From positions 3,162,001 to 3,226,000 of the forward strand of contig OY730228.1 of assembly GCA_963422565.1 (NCBI GenBank): a DNA stretch of 64,000 nt, read 5' to 3'. How positions within the stretch are numbered: position 1 is the first letter of the stretch; each line of letters begins with the position of its first letter. A model generated the notes under the pieces. That model was not told where the DNA came from. It saw nothing but the letters and a program-made list of their open reading frames with translations, and did no database searches. Below, one piece after another: positions 15,369 through 25,849 of the stretch. Source of the stretch: G963422565 sp963422565. Its GTDB lineage: Bacteria > Pseudomonadota > Alphaproteobacteria > MPNO01. Made by a program: the position numbers and the translations under genes.

Positions 15369-17603
15369 GTGACGGCGGGGAAGTCGGCAGCGCTGGCGCC
15401 CGCTCCGGCGGTACGGCTGGCGGAGCAGGCGGGCCGGCTGCGCCTCGGCCGCAGGCTGTCCTGGATCCTTGGCATTCTGTCGGTCGGTGCGGCGCTGGCG
15501 ACCTACGCCGCTCTGACCGGCGCGCTGCCCTTCGCCGCCGACCCGGGCAGCGTGCTGGTGCTGCTCAATATCGATCTCGCCCTGCTGCTGGTCCTCGGCG
15601 CAATCGTCGCGCGCCGGCTGATCGGCATCTGGTTGGCGCGCCGGCGCGGTAGCGTCGGCGCGCGCCTGCATACGCGCCTGGTTCTTTGGTTCGGGTTGAT
15701 CGCGCTGGTCCCGGCCATCATCGTCTCCGTGTCCTCGGCGGTTTTCTTCAGCATCGGCATACAGGGATGGTTCAGCGAGCGGGTGCGGACCGCGCTCGCG
15801 GAGTCGCTGCTGGTCGCGGAAGCCTATCTGCGCGAGCATCGTCAGGCGATTCGCGGCGACCTGTTGGCGATGGCTCGCGACGTCAACCGCTCGGCGCCGA
15901 CGCTTTGGGGGGAGCCTGCCCGGCTCTCGCGGCTTCTCGCCGCCCAGGCCCTGCTGCGCGGCCTCAGCGAAGCCTACATCTTCGACGGGACGGGGCGGGT
16001 GTTGGCGCAGTGGAACCTCAGCTTTGTGCTCGATCACGACCCGGTCCCCGTGCAGGCGCTGCGGGAGGCCAGGGGCGGCGAGGCGGTGGTGCTGATCGCG
16101 GGCTCGGAGGACCGCATGCGCGCGATCGTCAGGCTCGATGCGGCGTTCGAGGCGTTCCTCTATATCGGACGTTTCGTCGAGCCCCGCGTCCTCGACCATG
16201 TCTCCCGCACCGAGGACGCGGTCGCGCATTATCAGTCGCTGGAGGGGCAGCGGACGACATTCGAGATCACCTTCGCGATGATGTTCGTGCTGGTGGCGCT
16301 TCTGCTCCTGATGGCCGCGATCTGGGTCGGCGTGACGCTGGCCACGCGGCTGGCCGGGCCGATCTCGGCGCTGGCGTCGGCCGCCGAGCGGGTGCGGCGC
16401 GGAGACCTCGCGACCCGCGTCGCCGCGGTCGACGGCGATGACGAGATCGCCTCGCTGGCCGACGCCTTCAATCGGATGACCGCCCAGCTCGAGACCCATC
16501 ACCGGGATCTGGTCGCCGCCAATCGCCAGATCGAGTCGCGGCGGCGCTTCATCGAGACCGTGTTGTCCGGCGTGTCGGCCGGGGTGATCGGCCTCGATGC
16601 CGAGGGGCGTATCAACCTCGCGAACCGGTCCGCCTCGCAGCTGCTCTCGCTCTCGCTCGACGAGCGGGCCGGGGAGCATCTCGGCCGGATCGTACCCGAG
16701 ATGGCCGCACCGCTCGCCGAGGCGCGGACCCGCGCCGACCGGCTTGCCGAGGCCGTCGTCGAACTGCCCCGCGACGGCGCCGCGCGCACGCTGTTGGTGC
16801 GGGTGGTCGCCGATCGGCACGGCGAGGAGAAGCGCGGTTTCGTCGTCACCTTCGACGACATCACCGAGCTGCAGTCGGCGCAACGCAAGGCCGCCTGGGC
16901 CGATGTTGCCCAGCGGGTCGCCCACGAGATCAAGAATCCCCTGACGCCGATCCAGCTTTCGGCGGAACGCATTCGGGCCAAGTTCGCCGGCGAGATCGAG
17001 TCGGACCCCGCAGCGTTCGGCAAATACACCGAAATAATCATTCGACATGTCCGCGATATCGGCGGCATGGTGGACAAATTCTCCGAGTTTGCGCGCCTGC
17101 CGGAACCGATCGTCGTGCCCGGGGACCTCGTCGACGCCGTTCGTCACGCCCTGATTCTCCAAGGGACGGCCTATCCCGAAATCGAGCTAGTCACCCGGAT
17201 TCCCGAGCGTCCGATGGTCGTGCCCTGCGATCCGGGTCTCGTCGGCCGGGCGCTGACGAACCTCCTCAAGAACGCCGTCGAGGCCATCGAGTCGCGGGTG
17301 GAAGACGCGCGCGCGCCGCCGCCCGTGGGGCGGATCACGGTCAGCCTCGAAGAGGTCCCGGATGGTGCGACCCTGACGGTGGAGGACAACGGCCGCGGGC
17401 TCCCCGCCGGCGACCGAGATCGTCTGACCGAGCCCTATGTCACGACGCGGGCGAAGGGGACCGGGCTCGGGCTTGCCATCGTCAGGAAAATCATGGAAGA
17501 CCACGGCGGTTCGCTGTCGATCGGCGATGCGGACGGCGGCGGCGCCCGCATTGCGCTGGCCTTTCCGAAGAGGGCGGCCGCGGCGGCAGGCGGAGAACGG
17601 TAA
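15369..17603 (+). CDS. ntrY: NtrY-type sensor histidine kinase
   Basis: Membrane-bound sensor kinase of the NtrY/NtrX system, 744 residues. The N-terminus has three or four membrane helices (for example WILGILSVGAALATYAAL, VLVLLNIDLALLLVLGAIVA and LVLWFGLIALVPAIIVSVSSAVFF), a periplasmic sensing region, a further helix (ITFAMMFVLVALLLLMAAIW), HAMP at about 325-380, a PAS-like domain at about 385-490, then HisKA with phospho-acceptor His519 in VAHEIKNPLTPIQLSAERI, and an ATPase domain with NLLKNAVEAIE, DNGRGLP and GTGLGLAIVRKIMEDHGG. The start is a GTG at 15369. It ends three bases before ntrX. The family controls nitrogen and redox-related genes in alphaproteobacteria; ntrBC, usually next door, is not present in this window. 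Confidence 0.93.
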   Translation: MTAGKSAALAPAPAVRLAEQAGRLRLGRRLSWILGILSVGAALATYAALTGALPFAADPGSVLVLLNIDLALLLVLGAIVARRLIGIWLARRRGSVGARLHTRLVLWFGLIALVPAIIVSVSSAVFFSIGIQGWFSERVRTALAESLLVAEAYLREHRQAIRGDLLAMARDVNRSAPTLWGEPARLSRLLAAQALLRGLSEAYIFDGTGRVLAQWNLSFVLDHDPVPVQALREARGGEAVVLIAGSEDRMRAIVRLDAAFEAFLYIGRFVEPRVLDHVSRTEDAVAHYQSLEGQRTTFEITFAMMFVLVALLLLMAAIWVGVTLATRLAGPISALASAAERVRRGDLATRVAAVDGDDEIASLADAFNRMTAQLETHHRDLVAANRQIESRRRFIETVLSGVSAGVIGLDAEGRINLANRSASQLLSLSLDERAGEHLGRIVPEMAAPLAEARTRADRLAEAVVELPRDGAARTLLVRVVADRHGEEKRGFVVTFDDITELQSAQRKAAWADVAQRVAHEIKNPLTPIQLSAERIRAKFAGEIESDPAAFGKYTEIIIRHVRDIGGMVDKFSEFARLPEPIVVPGDLVDAVRHALILQGTAYPEIELVTRIPERPMVVPCDPGLVGRALTNLLKNAVEAIESRVEDARAPPPVGRITVSLEEVPDGATLTVEDNGRGLPAGDRDRLTEPYVTTRAKGTGLGLAIVRKIMEDHGGSLSIGDADGGGARIALAFPKRAAAAAGGER

Positions 17604-17606
17604 GCC

Positions 17607-18992
17607 ATGCGGGCCGATGTCCTGATCGTCGACGATGAGCCCAGCATACGCGGCATCGTTGCCGATATCCTCGCCGACGAGGGCTATAGCTGCCGCGGCG
17701 CGGGGGACACCGACATCGCCTTGCGGCTGTTGGAGGAAAAACGCGCGCAGCTCGTCTTTCTCGACATATGGTTGCGGGGCGGCGACCGGGACGGCCTGTC
17801 GATGCTGAGGCTCCTGCGCGAACGCTATCCGGAGATCGCGGTGGTGATGATCAGCGGCCACGGAACGATCGAGACGGCGGTCAGGGCCATCAAGCTCGGC
17901 GCCTTCGACTTCCTGGAAAAGCCGTTCAACGCCGAGCGCCTCCTGGTCATCGCCAGGAATGCGCTCGAGGCGGCGCGGCTGGCAAGCGAGAATGCCGAGC
18001 TCCGGGCACGGGCGGCGGCGGATTGGAGGATGATCGGCGAAGCGCCCGCGATATCGCGGCTGCGCGCCGAGATCGGCAAGGTCGCGCCGACCGAGAGCAG
18101 GGTTCTGATTTCCGGGCCGCCGGGTTCCGGAAAAGAGCTCGCGGCGCGCATGATCCATGCCCGCTCCCGACGCAGCCAGGGCCGCTTCGTCGTTGTCAAC
18201 TGCGCGACCATGGCCCCCGAGCGCGTGGAGGAGGAGCTCTTCGGCACCCGGAACGGAGCCGGCCGCGCACGCTCTCCGGGCATGTTCGAGCGCGCCGACG
18301 GGGGCACGCTGCTGCTCGACGAGGTCGCCGACATGCCGGCGCGCGTCCAGAGCAGGATCGTCCGCGTGCTGCAGGAACGGGTCTTCGTGCCGGCCGACGG
18401 CGCGAAGGAGGTCGGCGTCGACGCGCGGGTCGTCGCTACGACCAGCCGCGACCTCGAGACCGAGATGGCGTCCGGAAGGTTCCGGCAGGATCTCTACTTC
18501 CGTCTCAACGTGGTACCGATCTCGATTCCCCCGTTGGGCGCCCGGCGCGAGGATATTCCAGCCTTGATGGCACATTTCATCGGCCGGGCGGCCGAGGCCG
18601 GGGGCATGCCGCCGCGTCGCCTCGATGGGGATGCGATCGCGGCTCTCCAGGCCTATGCTTGGCCGGGCAACGTCCGTCAGCTTCGCAATGTCGCGGAATG
18701 GCTGCTCATCATGGCCCCCGATCCGGTGACGGCCGACGCGCTTCCGCCCGAGATCCTGGCCGAAACCCCGGATCCCATGTCGCCCGACCGCGACGGCACC
18801 GTCCTCGGCCTGCCGCTGCGCGCCGCGCGTGCGCGATTCGAGCGCGCGTATCTGAGCGCGCAGCTCGGGCGGTTCGACGGGAACATCTCCCGGACGGCGC
18901 AGTTCGTCGGCATGGAGCGCGCCGCTCTGCACCGCAAGCTGAGGTCGCTCGGAATGGGTGTGGGCCGAAGCCCGGAATCCGCCCAGAGCTGA
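17607..18992 (+). CDS. ntrX: NtrX-type response regulator
   Basis: Partner of NtrY, 461 residues. The receiver domain (1-120) has Asp9/Asp10, phospho-acceptor Asp53 (VFLDIWL) and Lys in FLEKPF. The central AAA+ domain (about 140-370) has Walker A GPPGSGKE and Walker B GGTLLLDEVADMP, but the sigma-54 contact loop GAFTGA is absent: the sequence after EELFGT reads RNGAGRARSPGMFERA. The same region is altered in the NtrX family as I know it, so it may not activate sigma-54 promoters in the classical way. A Fis-type helix-turn-helix ends the protein (GNISRTAQFVGMERAALHRKLRSLG). It starts three bases after ntrY and is followed 16 bases later by trkA. Confidence 0.93.
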   Translation: MRADVLIVDDEPSIRGIVADILADEGYSCRGAGDTDIALRLLEEKRAQLVFLDIWLRGGDRDGLSMLRLLRERYPEIAVVMISGHGTIETAVRAIKLGAFDFLEKPFNAERLLVIARNALEAARLASENAELRARAAADWRMIGEAPAISRLRAEIGKVAPTESRVLISGPPGSGKELAARMIHARSRRSQGRFVVVNCATMAPERVEEELFGTRNGAGRARSPGMFERADGGTLLLDEVADMPARVQSRIVRVLQERVFVPADGAKEVGVDARVVATTSRDLETEMASGRFRQDLYFRLNVVPISIPPLGARREDIPALMAHFIGRAAEAGGMPPRRLDGDAIAALQAYAWPGNVRQLRNVAEWLLIMAPDPVTADALPPEILAETPDPMSPDRDGTVLGLPLRAARARFERAYLSAQLGRFDGNISRTAQFVGMERAALHRKLRSLGMGVGRSPESAQS

Positions 18993-19008
18993 GTCCCGGT
19001 CGCCCGCC

Positions 19009-20385
19009 ATGAATATCGTCGTCTGCGGCGCCGGCCAGGTCGGCTTCCATATCGCCCGCCGGCTCTCGTCGGAGGGCAACGACGTGACGGTCATCGACCA
19101 GTCGGAGGAGCTGACCCGCCGGGTGAGCGAAGCCCTGGACGCCCGCTGCCTCGTCGGGTTTGCGTCCCATCCCGATGTGCTGGAGCGCGCCGAGGCGGGC
19201 GACGCCGACATGCTGATCGCCGTCACCCAGGCCGACGAGGTCAACATGGTCGCCTGCCAGGTGGCGCACTCGCTGTTCAACGTTCCGACCAAGATCGCCC
19301 GCATCCGGGCGCAGAGCTATCTGGCGCCGATCTGGGCGGACCTCTTCAGCCGCGACCATCTGCCCATCGACGTGGTCATCTCCCCCGAATACGAGGTCGC
19401 CCGGGCCATCTCGCGAAGACTGTTCGTCCCGGGCGCCTTCGATTCCATCACGCTTGCCGACGGCAAGGTGCGCGCGATCGGGGTCCGTCTTGAGACCAAC
19501 TGCCCGGTCATCAACACGCCGCTGCGCCAGCTCACCGGCATCTTCCCGGACCTCAACATCGTCGTCGTCGGTATCGTCCGGGGCGAGGCCTCGATCGTGC
19601 CCAAGGCGAACGACCGCATGCTGGCGGGGGACGAAATCTATTTCGTCGCCGACGACGAGCATGTCGGCCGGGCGATGAGCGTCTTCGGGCATGAGGAGCC
19701 GGAGGTGCGTCGAATCGTGATCGCGGGCGGCGGCCATGTCGGCCAGTTCCTCGCTCGGCTGATCCATGACGAGCACCCCGGGGTGGACGCCAGAATCATC
19801 GAGGCGAACAAGGCCCAGGCCGAACGGGCGGCCCTGAGGCTCGACGGGGTGACGGTGCTCAACGGGGACGCGCTCGATCCCGAGCTCCTGCGCGAAGCCA
19901 ATGTGGCGGCCGCCGAGGCGATCGTGACCGTGACCAACGACGACGAGGCGAACGTGCTCGCGGCGCTGCTCGGCAAGCGGCACGGCGCCGGCCGCGCGGT
20001 GGCGTTGGTGAACAACGTCAACTATACTTCGTTGATCGGGACAATTGGCGTCGACGTGGCGGTCAACCCCCACGCGATCACAGTTTCGACCATCTTGCAG
20101 CATATCAGGCGCGGCCGGATCCGGGCGGTGCATTCGCTGCCCCGCGAGATCGGCGAGATCATGGAGCTGGAGTTGCTGGAGACATCGGATCTAGCCGGCC
20201 GGACGATCCGCGACGCGGGCCTTCCCTCGGGCGTCCTGATCGGCGCGATCGTGCGCGGCGGGCGCGCGCTGATACCCCGGGCGCGGACCGAGCTCCGGGG
20301 GAACGATCGGATCGTCATGTTCGTCGCCGCCGACGCGATAAAGCATGTCGAGCGCCTGTTTTCCGCTCGTCTCGAGTTCTTCTGA
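19009..20385 (+). CDS. trkA: Trk system potassium transporter regulatory subunit TrkA
   Basis: A peripheral membrane protein, 458 residues, that binds NAD(H) and gates TrkH/TrkG potassium channels. It has the expected duplicated arrangement of two TrkA-N Rossmann domains, each with a glycine motif (VVCGAGQVGFHIARRLSSEG at residue 3 and IVIAGGGHVGQFLARLI at about 238), each followed by a TrkA-C domain. The second TrkA-C ends near residue 455 with RTELRGNDRIVMFV. The start is the ATG at 19009. The ntrYX-trkA-hfq-hflX order is conserved in alphaproteobacteria. No trkH/ktrB channel gene is present in the window, so the partner must be elsewhere. Confidence 0.94.
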   Translation: MNIVVCGAGQVGFHIARRLSSEGNDVTVIDQSEELTRRVSEALDARCLVGFASHPDVLERAEAGDADMLIAVTQADEVNMVACQVAHSLFNVPTKIARIRAQSYLAPIWADLFSRDHLPIDVVISPEYEVARAISRRLFVPGAFDSITLADGKVRAIGVRLETNCPVINTPLRQLTGIFPDLNIVVVGIVRGEASIVPKANDRMLAGDEIYFVADDEHVGRAMSVFGHEEPEVRRIVIAGGGHVGQFLARLIHDEHPGVDARIIEANKAQAERAALRLDGVTVLNGDALDPELLREANVAAAEAIVTVTNDDEANVLAALLGKRHGAGRAVALVNNVNYTSLIGTIGVDVAVNPHAITVSTILQHIRRGRIRAVHSLPREIGEIMELELLETSDLAGRTIRDAGLPSGVLIGAIVRGGRALIPRARTELRGNDRIVMFVAADAIKHVERLFSARLEFF

Positions 20386-20404
20386 GGCGATCGGGGAGAC
20401 GGGC

Positions 20405-21052
20405 GTGAGGATGCCGTCCGCGGTGCTGTTCGACTGGGACAACACGCTGGTAGATACTTGGCCGGTGATCCACGATGCGATGAACGCGACCCTCGCGGCC
20501 ATGGGGCACGCGCCCTGGACCCTCGCCGAGACGCGTGGCCGCGTGCGCCGGTCCTTGCGCGAGGCCTTTCCGGCGCTCTTCCGCGACCGGTGGCGGGAGG
20601 CAAGCTGCATCTTCTACAATCGTTTCGGGGACATCCACCTCGAACGGTTGACGCCCTGCCGAGACGCGGAGGCGCTGCTGCAGGAGCTGTTCGGGCGCGG
20701 CGTGTATCTCGGGGTCGTCAGCAACAAGACGGGGCGGAACCTGCGGTTGGAATCGACGCATCTCGGATGGGACGGCTATTTTTCGGCGCTGGTCGGTGCA
20801 GGCGATGCGAGCAGGGACAAGCCGGCGATCGAGCCGGTGGACATGGCGCTCGCGCCCGGGCAGGTGGAGAAGGGGGCGGACGTCTGGTTCGTCGGCGACA
20901 CCGCGATCGATATGGAATGCGCCGCCAACGCGGGCTGCACCGGGGTCCTGATTCGGGGAGACCCCCCGGTCGGGTCCGAGTTCGCCGAGACTCCGCCGGC
21001 GTTTCACCTCGAATCCTGCGGCGATTTGCTGGCCCGCGCGCACCGGCTCTGA
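20405..21052 (+). CDS. HAD-superfamily hydrolase, phosphoglycolate-phosphatase-like
   Basis: A soluble 215-residue phosphatase of the haloacid dehalogenase superfamily. Motif I is LFDWDNTLVDT (nucleophile and acid Asp), motif II is VVSNKTG, motif III is the Lys of SRDKPAIEP, and motif IV is FVGDTAIDMECAANAG. The cap between motifs I and II is all-alpha, as in phosphoglycolate phosphatases (subfamily IA). The substrate is not evident. The start could be GTG 20405, six bases after GGGGAG, or ATG 20411. It is placed between trkA and hfq and has the same orientation, 19 bases after trkA. The superfamily assignment is firm, the specific activity unknown. Confidence 0.85.
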   Translation: MRMPSAVLFDWDNTLVDTWPVIHDAMNATLAAMGHAPWTLAETRGRVRRSLREAFPALFRDRWREASCIFYNRFGDIHLERLTPCRDAEALLQELFGRGVYLGVVSNKTGRNLRLESTHLGWDGYFSALVGAGDASRDKPAIEPVDMALAPGQVEKGADVWFVGDTAIDMECAANAGCTGVLIRGDPPVGSEFAETPPAFHLESCGDLLARAHRL

Positions 21053-21154
21053 TCCCGGTGTTCCCGGCCTCGGGAGACCGCGTCGACGCTCGCGGGCCGC
21101 GGATCCGCCATCGCCGGTCGCGTTCGGGATATGCATGGAAGGTAAGAACAGAGC

Positions 21155-21412
21155 ATGACGAAGGACATGGACAGAGATATCCAGGATCGCTTTCTCGACT
21201 ATCTCAGAGAGCACGAGACGCCGGTTACGATCTTTCTGGTCAACGGCGTCAGATTGCAGGGCGCCGTCACGGGGTTCGACAAGCTCTGCATTCTGCTGAG
21301 CAGGGACGGCCATTCTCAGCTCGTCTACAAGAATGCCGTCTCGACCGTGCTGCCGAGCGTCCCGATCCCACTGAACGATGAACGTGGCGATACCGGGAGC
21401 GGCGTCGGCTGA
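21155..21412 (+). CDS. hfq: RNA chaperone Hfq
   Basis: The hexameric Sm-like RNA chaperone that mediates small-RNA regulation. The protein has 85 residues. Sm1 is TPVTIFLVNGVRLQGAVTGFDK and Sm2 is HSQLVYKNAVSTVLPS. Two deviations are visible. The usual YKHA of Sm2 reads YKNA, and the rim before TPVTIF reads LREHETP, with a single arginine where E. coli has the arginine patch RRER. These could change uridine-rich RNA binding and sRNA-mRNA annealing. It is followed by hflX, which overlaps or abuts it, the normal pairing. A dedicated promoter is likely in 21053-21154 but I cannot place it. Confidence 0.93.
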   Translation: MTKDMDRDIQDRFLDYLREHETPVTIFLVNGVRLQGAVTGFDKLCILLSRDGHSQLVYKNAVSTVLPSVPIPLNDERGDTGSGVG

Positions 21413-22733
21413 CATGTCGCGCGGGCCGGGAACCGACGACGACGGACGCGCGGCGGCGATCGGACGCGCGGCGGCTCTCCACCCCTATGCGAAGTCCGGC
21501 TCGCGGCCCGGCCGGACGCCGGACGCGCGTCTTGCCGAGATGGTGGGCCTCGCGTCCGCGATCGGCCTGGATGTCGTCATCGCCGAGAAGGTCGCCGTCG
21601 GCGGCGTCCGGCCCGCGACCTATTTCGGCCCCGGTACGATCTCCCGATTCGCCGAAGCGGTCGCGGCGGCCGCGGTCGACCTCGTCTGCGTCGATACGGC
21701 GTTGAACCCCATCCAGCAGCGTAATCTGGAGCGCGGCTTGGGGTGCAAGGTGATCGACCGGACGGGTCTGATCCTGGAGATTTTCGGTGCCAGGGCGAGC
21801 ACGCGCGAAGGCGTGCTTCAGGTCGAGTTCGCCCAGCTCACCTATCAGCGAAGCCGCCTGGTCCGGTCGTGGACCCATCTCGAACGGCAGCGCGGCGGGC
21901 TCCGCTCCGTCGGTGGCCCCGGCGAGACGCAGATCGAAGCGGACCGACGCATGATCGATCGGCGGCTCGCAAGCATCCGCCATGCGCTTTCCGATGTGGT
22001 GCGGACCCGCGCGCTGCACCGGCGCGCGCGCCGGCGCGCGCCCTTCCCGGTGGTTGCGCTGGTGGGCTACACGAACGCTGGGAAATCCACCCTGTTCAAC
22101 AGGATGACGGCGGCCGGCGCGTGCGCCGAGGACCGCTTGTTCGCGACCCTCGACCCGGCGATGCGCGGGACCACCCTGCCGTCCGGCCGGCGCGTGATCC
22201 TCTCCGACACGGTCGGTTTCGTTTCCGACCTGCCGACGATGCTGGTCGCCGCTTTCCGGGCGACCCTGGAAGAGGTGACGGGCGCCGACCTGATCCTCCA
22301 TGTCCGGGACATCGCCCATCCCGACAGCGAAGCGCAGCTCGCCGATGTGCTGCGCGTTCTCGGCGAGCTCGGGGTCGAGACCGGCCGTGAAGGGCTCCTG
22401 CTCGAAGTGCAGAACAAGATCGACCTCGTCGCGCCGGACCGACGCGGCGGCGTTCTGAACCGGGCCGCGCGCCGCCCCGGCGCCATCCCTGTCTCGGCGC
22501 GGACCGGGGACGGGGTGGATGCGCTGCGCGGAGAGCTCGACGCGCTGCTGGGGCGCGGCAGGCGGGTTGTCGACATCGAGGTCGATCTGGCGGACGGCGC
22601 CCGCCTGGCCTGGCTCTATCGCCACGGCGACGTGATCGCGCGGCGGGACCGGGGCGCCGGCGCCCGGCTCCGGGTGGGGATTGACCCGGCCGATCTCGCG
22701 CGCTTCGAACGGATGACCGGGCCGCACGCCTGA
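21378..22733 (+). CDS. hflX: Ribosome-associated GTPase HflX
   Basis: A GTPase that splits stalled ribosomes under stress. The protein has 451 residues. The N-terminal HflX domain has VGGVRPATYFGPG and the region DTALNPIQQRNLE; a helical linker (VEFAQLTYQRSRLVRSWTHLERQRGG, GGPGETQIEADRR) precedes the G domain, where G1 is VGYTNAGKSTLFN, G3 is DTVGF and G4 is QNKIDL, with a short C-terminal domain. The ATG at 21378 overlaps hfq by 35 bases; an ATG at 21414, just after the hfq stop, is an equally possible start and would shorten the poorly conserved N-terminus by 12 residues. The family assignment is secure. Confidence 0.93.
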   Translation: MNVAIPGAASADMSRGPGTDDDGRAAAIGRAAALHPYAKSGSRPGRTPDARLAEMVGLASAIGLDVVIAEKVAVGGVRPATYFGPGTISRFAEAVAAAAVDLVCVDTALNPIQQRNLERGLGCKVIDRTGLILEIFGARASTREGVLQVEFAQLTYQRSRLVRSWTHLERQRGGLRSVGGPGETQIEADRRMIDRRLASIRHALSDVVRTRALHRRARRRAPFPVVALVGYTNAGKSTLFNRMTAAGACAEDRLFATLDPAMRGTTLPSGRRVILSDTVGFVSDLPTMLVAAFRATLEEVTGADLILHVRDIAHPDSEAQLADVLRVLGELGVETGREGLLLEVQNKIDLVAPDRRGGVLNRAARRPGAIPVSARTGDGVDALRGELDALLGRGRRVVDIEVDLADGARLAWLYRHGDVIARRDRGAGARLRVGIDPADLARFERMTGPHA

Positions 22734-22758
22734 ATTTCGAGATTCGCGACCGGACATC

Positions 22759-22787
22759 TTGACAGCCTTTGCCGTGCTGCCTATCTG
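22759..22787 (+). promoter_or_regulatory. Promoter of groESL (heat-shock type)
   Basis: TTGACA at 22759-22764 and TATCTG at 22782-22787 are exactly 17 bases apart. Read one base wider, CTTGAC and CCTATCT fit the alphaproteobacterial sigma-32 pattern CTTG...CYTATNT, so the same element may serve heat-shock and vegetative RNA polymerase. The CIRCE operator follows immediately. Confidence 0.75.
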
Positions 22788-22788
22788 A

Positions 22789-22815
22789 CTGGCACTCGCC
22801 GGGTTCGAGTGCTAA
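22789..22815 (+). promoter_or_regulatory. CIRCE operator (HrcA binding site)
   Basis: An inverted repeat CTGGCACTC at 22789-22797 and GAGTGCTAA at 22807-22815 with the canonical 9-base spacer. The right arm is a perfect match to the CIRCE consensus and the left arm differs from TTAGCACTC at two positions. It overlaps the expected transcription start of groESL, where bound HrcA repressor would block transcription. An hrcA gene is not in the window. Confidence 0.85.
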
Positions 22816-22978
22816 CAGGGCCGCTTCGCGGTGTCCGGCTCTCGGCTCCGGCGGGTCGTCTGCAGCGGCCGACCGACAGTGATTGGCGGTCTGGAGCCGT
22901 CTCTCCGGGTCCTGCGACCCGAGGACGTCAAGGCCGGTGCGGGCGAACGGGATCACCGCTGCAAAAGGAGATGGCTGA

Positions 22979-23266
22979 ATGAAGCTCAGGCCGCTGCACG
23001 ACCGGGTGCTGGTGGAGCCGCTAGAGGTCGACGAGAAGACCTCGGGCGGGATCATCATCCCCGATACCGCCAAGGAAAAGCCGATGGAGGGCAAGATCGT
23101 CGCCGCCGGGTCGGGCGCCCGGTCGGAGGACGGCAAGATCACCCCGCTGGACGTGAAGGAAGGCGACCGGATTCTCTACGGGAAATGGTCCGGCACGGAG
23201 GTGAAGATCGACGGTGCGGACCTCCTGATCATGAAGGAGTCCGACATCATGGGAATCATCGAGTAA
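22979..23266 (+). CDS. groES: Co-chaperonin GroES
   Basis: The heptameric lid of the GroEL chaperonin, 95 residues. It begins MKLRPLHDRVLVEPLEVDEKTSGGIIIPDTA, which includes the mobile loop that docks on GroEL, and ends VKIDGADLLIMKESDIMGIIE, all typical. The ribosome binding site AAAAGGAG lies 9 bases before the ATG at 22979. About 165 bases of leader separate it from the CIRCE element. It is co-transcribed with groEL, 12 bases downstream. Confidence 0.97.
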   Translation: MKLRPLHDRVLVEPLEVDEKTSGGIIIPDTAKEKPMEGKIVAAGSGARSEDGKITPLDVKEGDRILYGKWSGTEVKIDGADLLIMKESDIMGIIE

Positions 23267-23278
23267 GGCAACGCAATC

Positions 23279-24922
<1,644 letters not shown>

Positions 24923-24962
24923 CGCGCCGCCCACGGCCGGCGCCGCCGGCCGAACGGAGCAG

Positions 24963-24996
24963 GGGAGGGCCGCCCATGCGCGGTCCTCCCTTTTTT
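24963..24996 (+). terminator. Rho-independent terminator of groESL
   Basis: The arms GGGAGGGCCGC (24963-24973) and GCGGTCCTCCC (24980-24990) form an 11-bp stem with one G-T pair and a 6-base loop, followed directly by six T residues (24991-24996) and CTTT. This is a textbook intrinsic terminator 40 bases after groEL. Confidence 0.85.
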
Positions 24997-25054
24997 CTTT
25001 GCAGCCGGGGCGGCCCGTCTATCGGGGCGTCCTCCGCCGTTCGGGGATCGATCC

Positions 25055-25849
25055 ATGCGCGTCGATGTCGACGCCGTCGCGAATCTGATCCGGGATGTCG
25101 CGGCGCGGGAAGTCCTGCCGCGTTTCAAGGGTCTTCGCGCCGGAGAGTCCTGGGAGAAGCGGCCGGGCTCCGTCGTGACCGTCGCCGACGAACGGGCCGA
25201 GGCGGCGCTTGTTTCGGGGCTGCGGGCGCTGCTGCCGGGCGCGGCGGTGGTGGCCGAGGAGGCCTGCGAGGCCGATCCGGATCTGATCGGCGCATTGGCC
25301 CGCCCCGGCCCGGTCTGGGTGGTCGATCCGATCGACGGAACCGCGAACTTCGCCGACGGCCGGCCCGATTTTGCGGTGATGGTCGCCCTCGTCGGCGATG
25401 GCGAGACGGTCGCCGGCTGGATTTACCATCCGATCTCCGGCGCGATGGTGGTCGCCGAACGCGGTGCCGGCGCCTGGCGGGACGGCGCCCGGCTCGCCGC
25501 GGCGGCGCCCGCACCGGCCGCCGAGATGACCGGCGCGCTGCGCGGGCGCCTGCGGCGCGAACGGCGTTTCAGCGGGCGGTTCAGGGCGTTGACCGCGAAC
25601 AAATGCTGCGGCGTCGACTATCTGGCCCTGGGGAGCGGGAGGAGCCACTTCGCCTTCTATCGCGGCCTCGAACCCTGGGATCACGCGCCTGGCCAGCTCA
25701 TCCACAGTGAAGCCGGCGGCTACAGCGCCTGTCTCGACGGCGCCCCCTATTCGCCGGGCCGGCGCGGTCTCGACGGGCTCCTGCTGACGCCCGATCGGGA
25801 GACCTGGCGTCGCCTGGCCGAAGGCATCCGATCCGTGCTCCGGCGTTGA
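25055..25849 (+). CDS. Inositol monophosphatase family protein
   Basis: A 264-residue Mg-dependent phosphatase of the IMPase/SuhB/CysQ superfamily. The metal-binding motifs are VAEEA (about residue 68), VVDPIDGTANFADG (about 90) and EPWDHAPGQLIHSEAGG (about 208). The substrate could be inositol phosphate, histidinol phosphate or another sugar phosphate; the sequence does not decide. It starts at ATG 25055 and follows the groEL terminator, so it needs its own promoter. It precedes the FAD monooxygenase by 90 bases and may or may not belong with the catabolic cluster downstream. Superfamily firm, substrate unknown. Confidence 0.85.
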   Translation: MRVDVDAVANLIRDVAAREVLPRFKGLRAGESWEKRPGSVVTVADERAEAALVSGLRALLPGAAVVAEEACEADPDLIGALARPGPVWVVDPIDGTANFADGRPDFAVMVALVGDGETVAGWIYHPISGAMVVAERGAGAWRDGARLAAAAPAPAAEMTGALRGRLRRERRFSGRFRALTANKCCGVDYLALGSGRSHFAFYRGLEPWDHAPGQLIHSEAGGYSACLDGAPYSPGRRGLDGLLLTPDRETWRRLAEGIRSVLRR

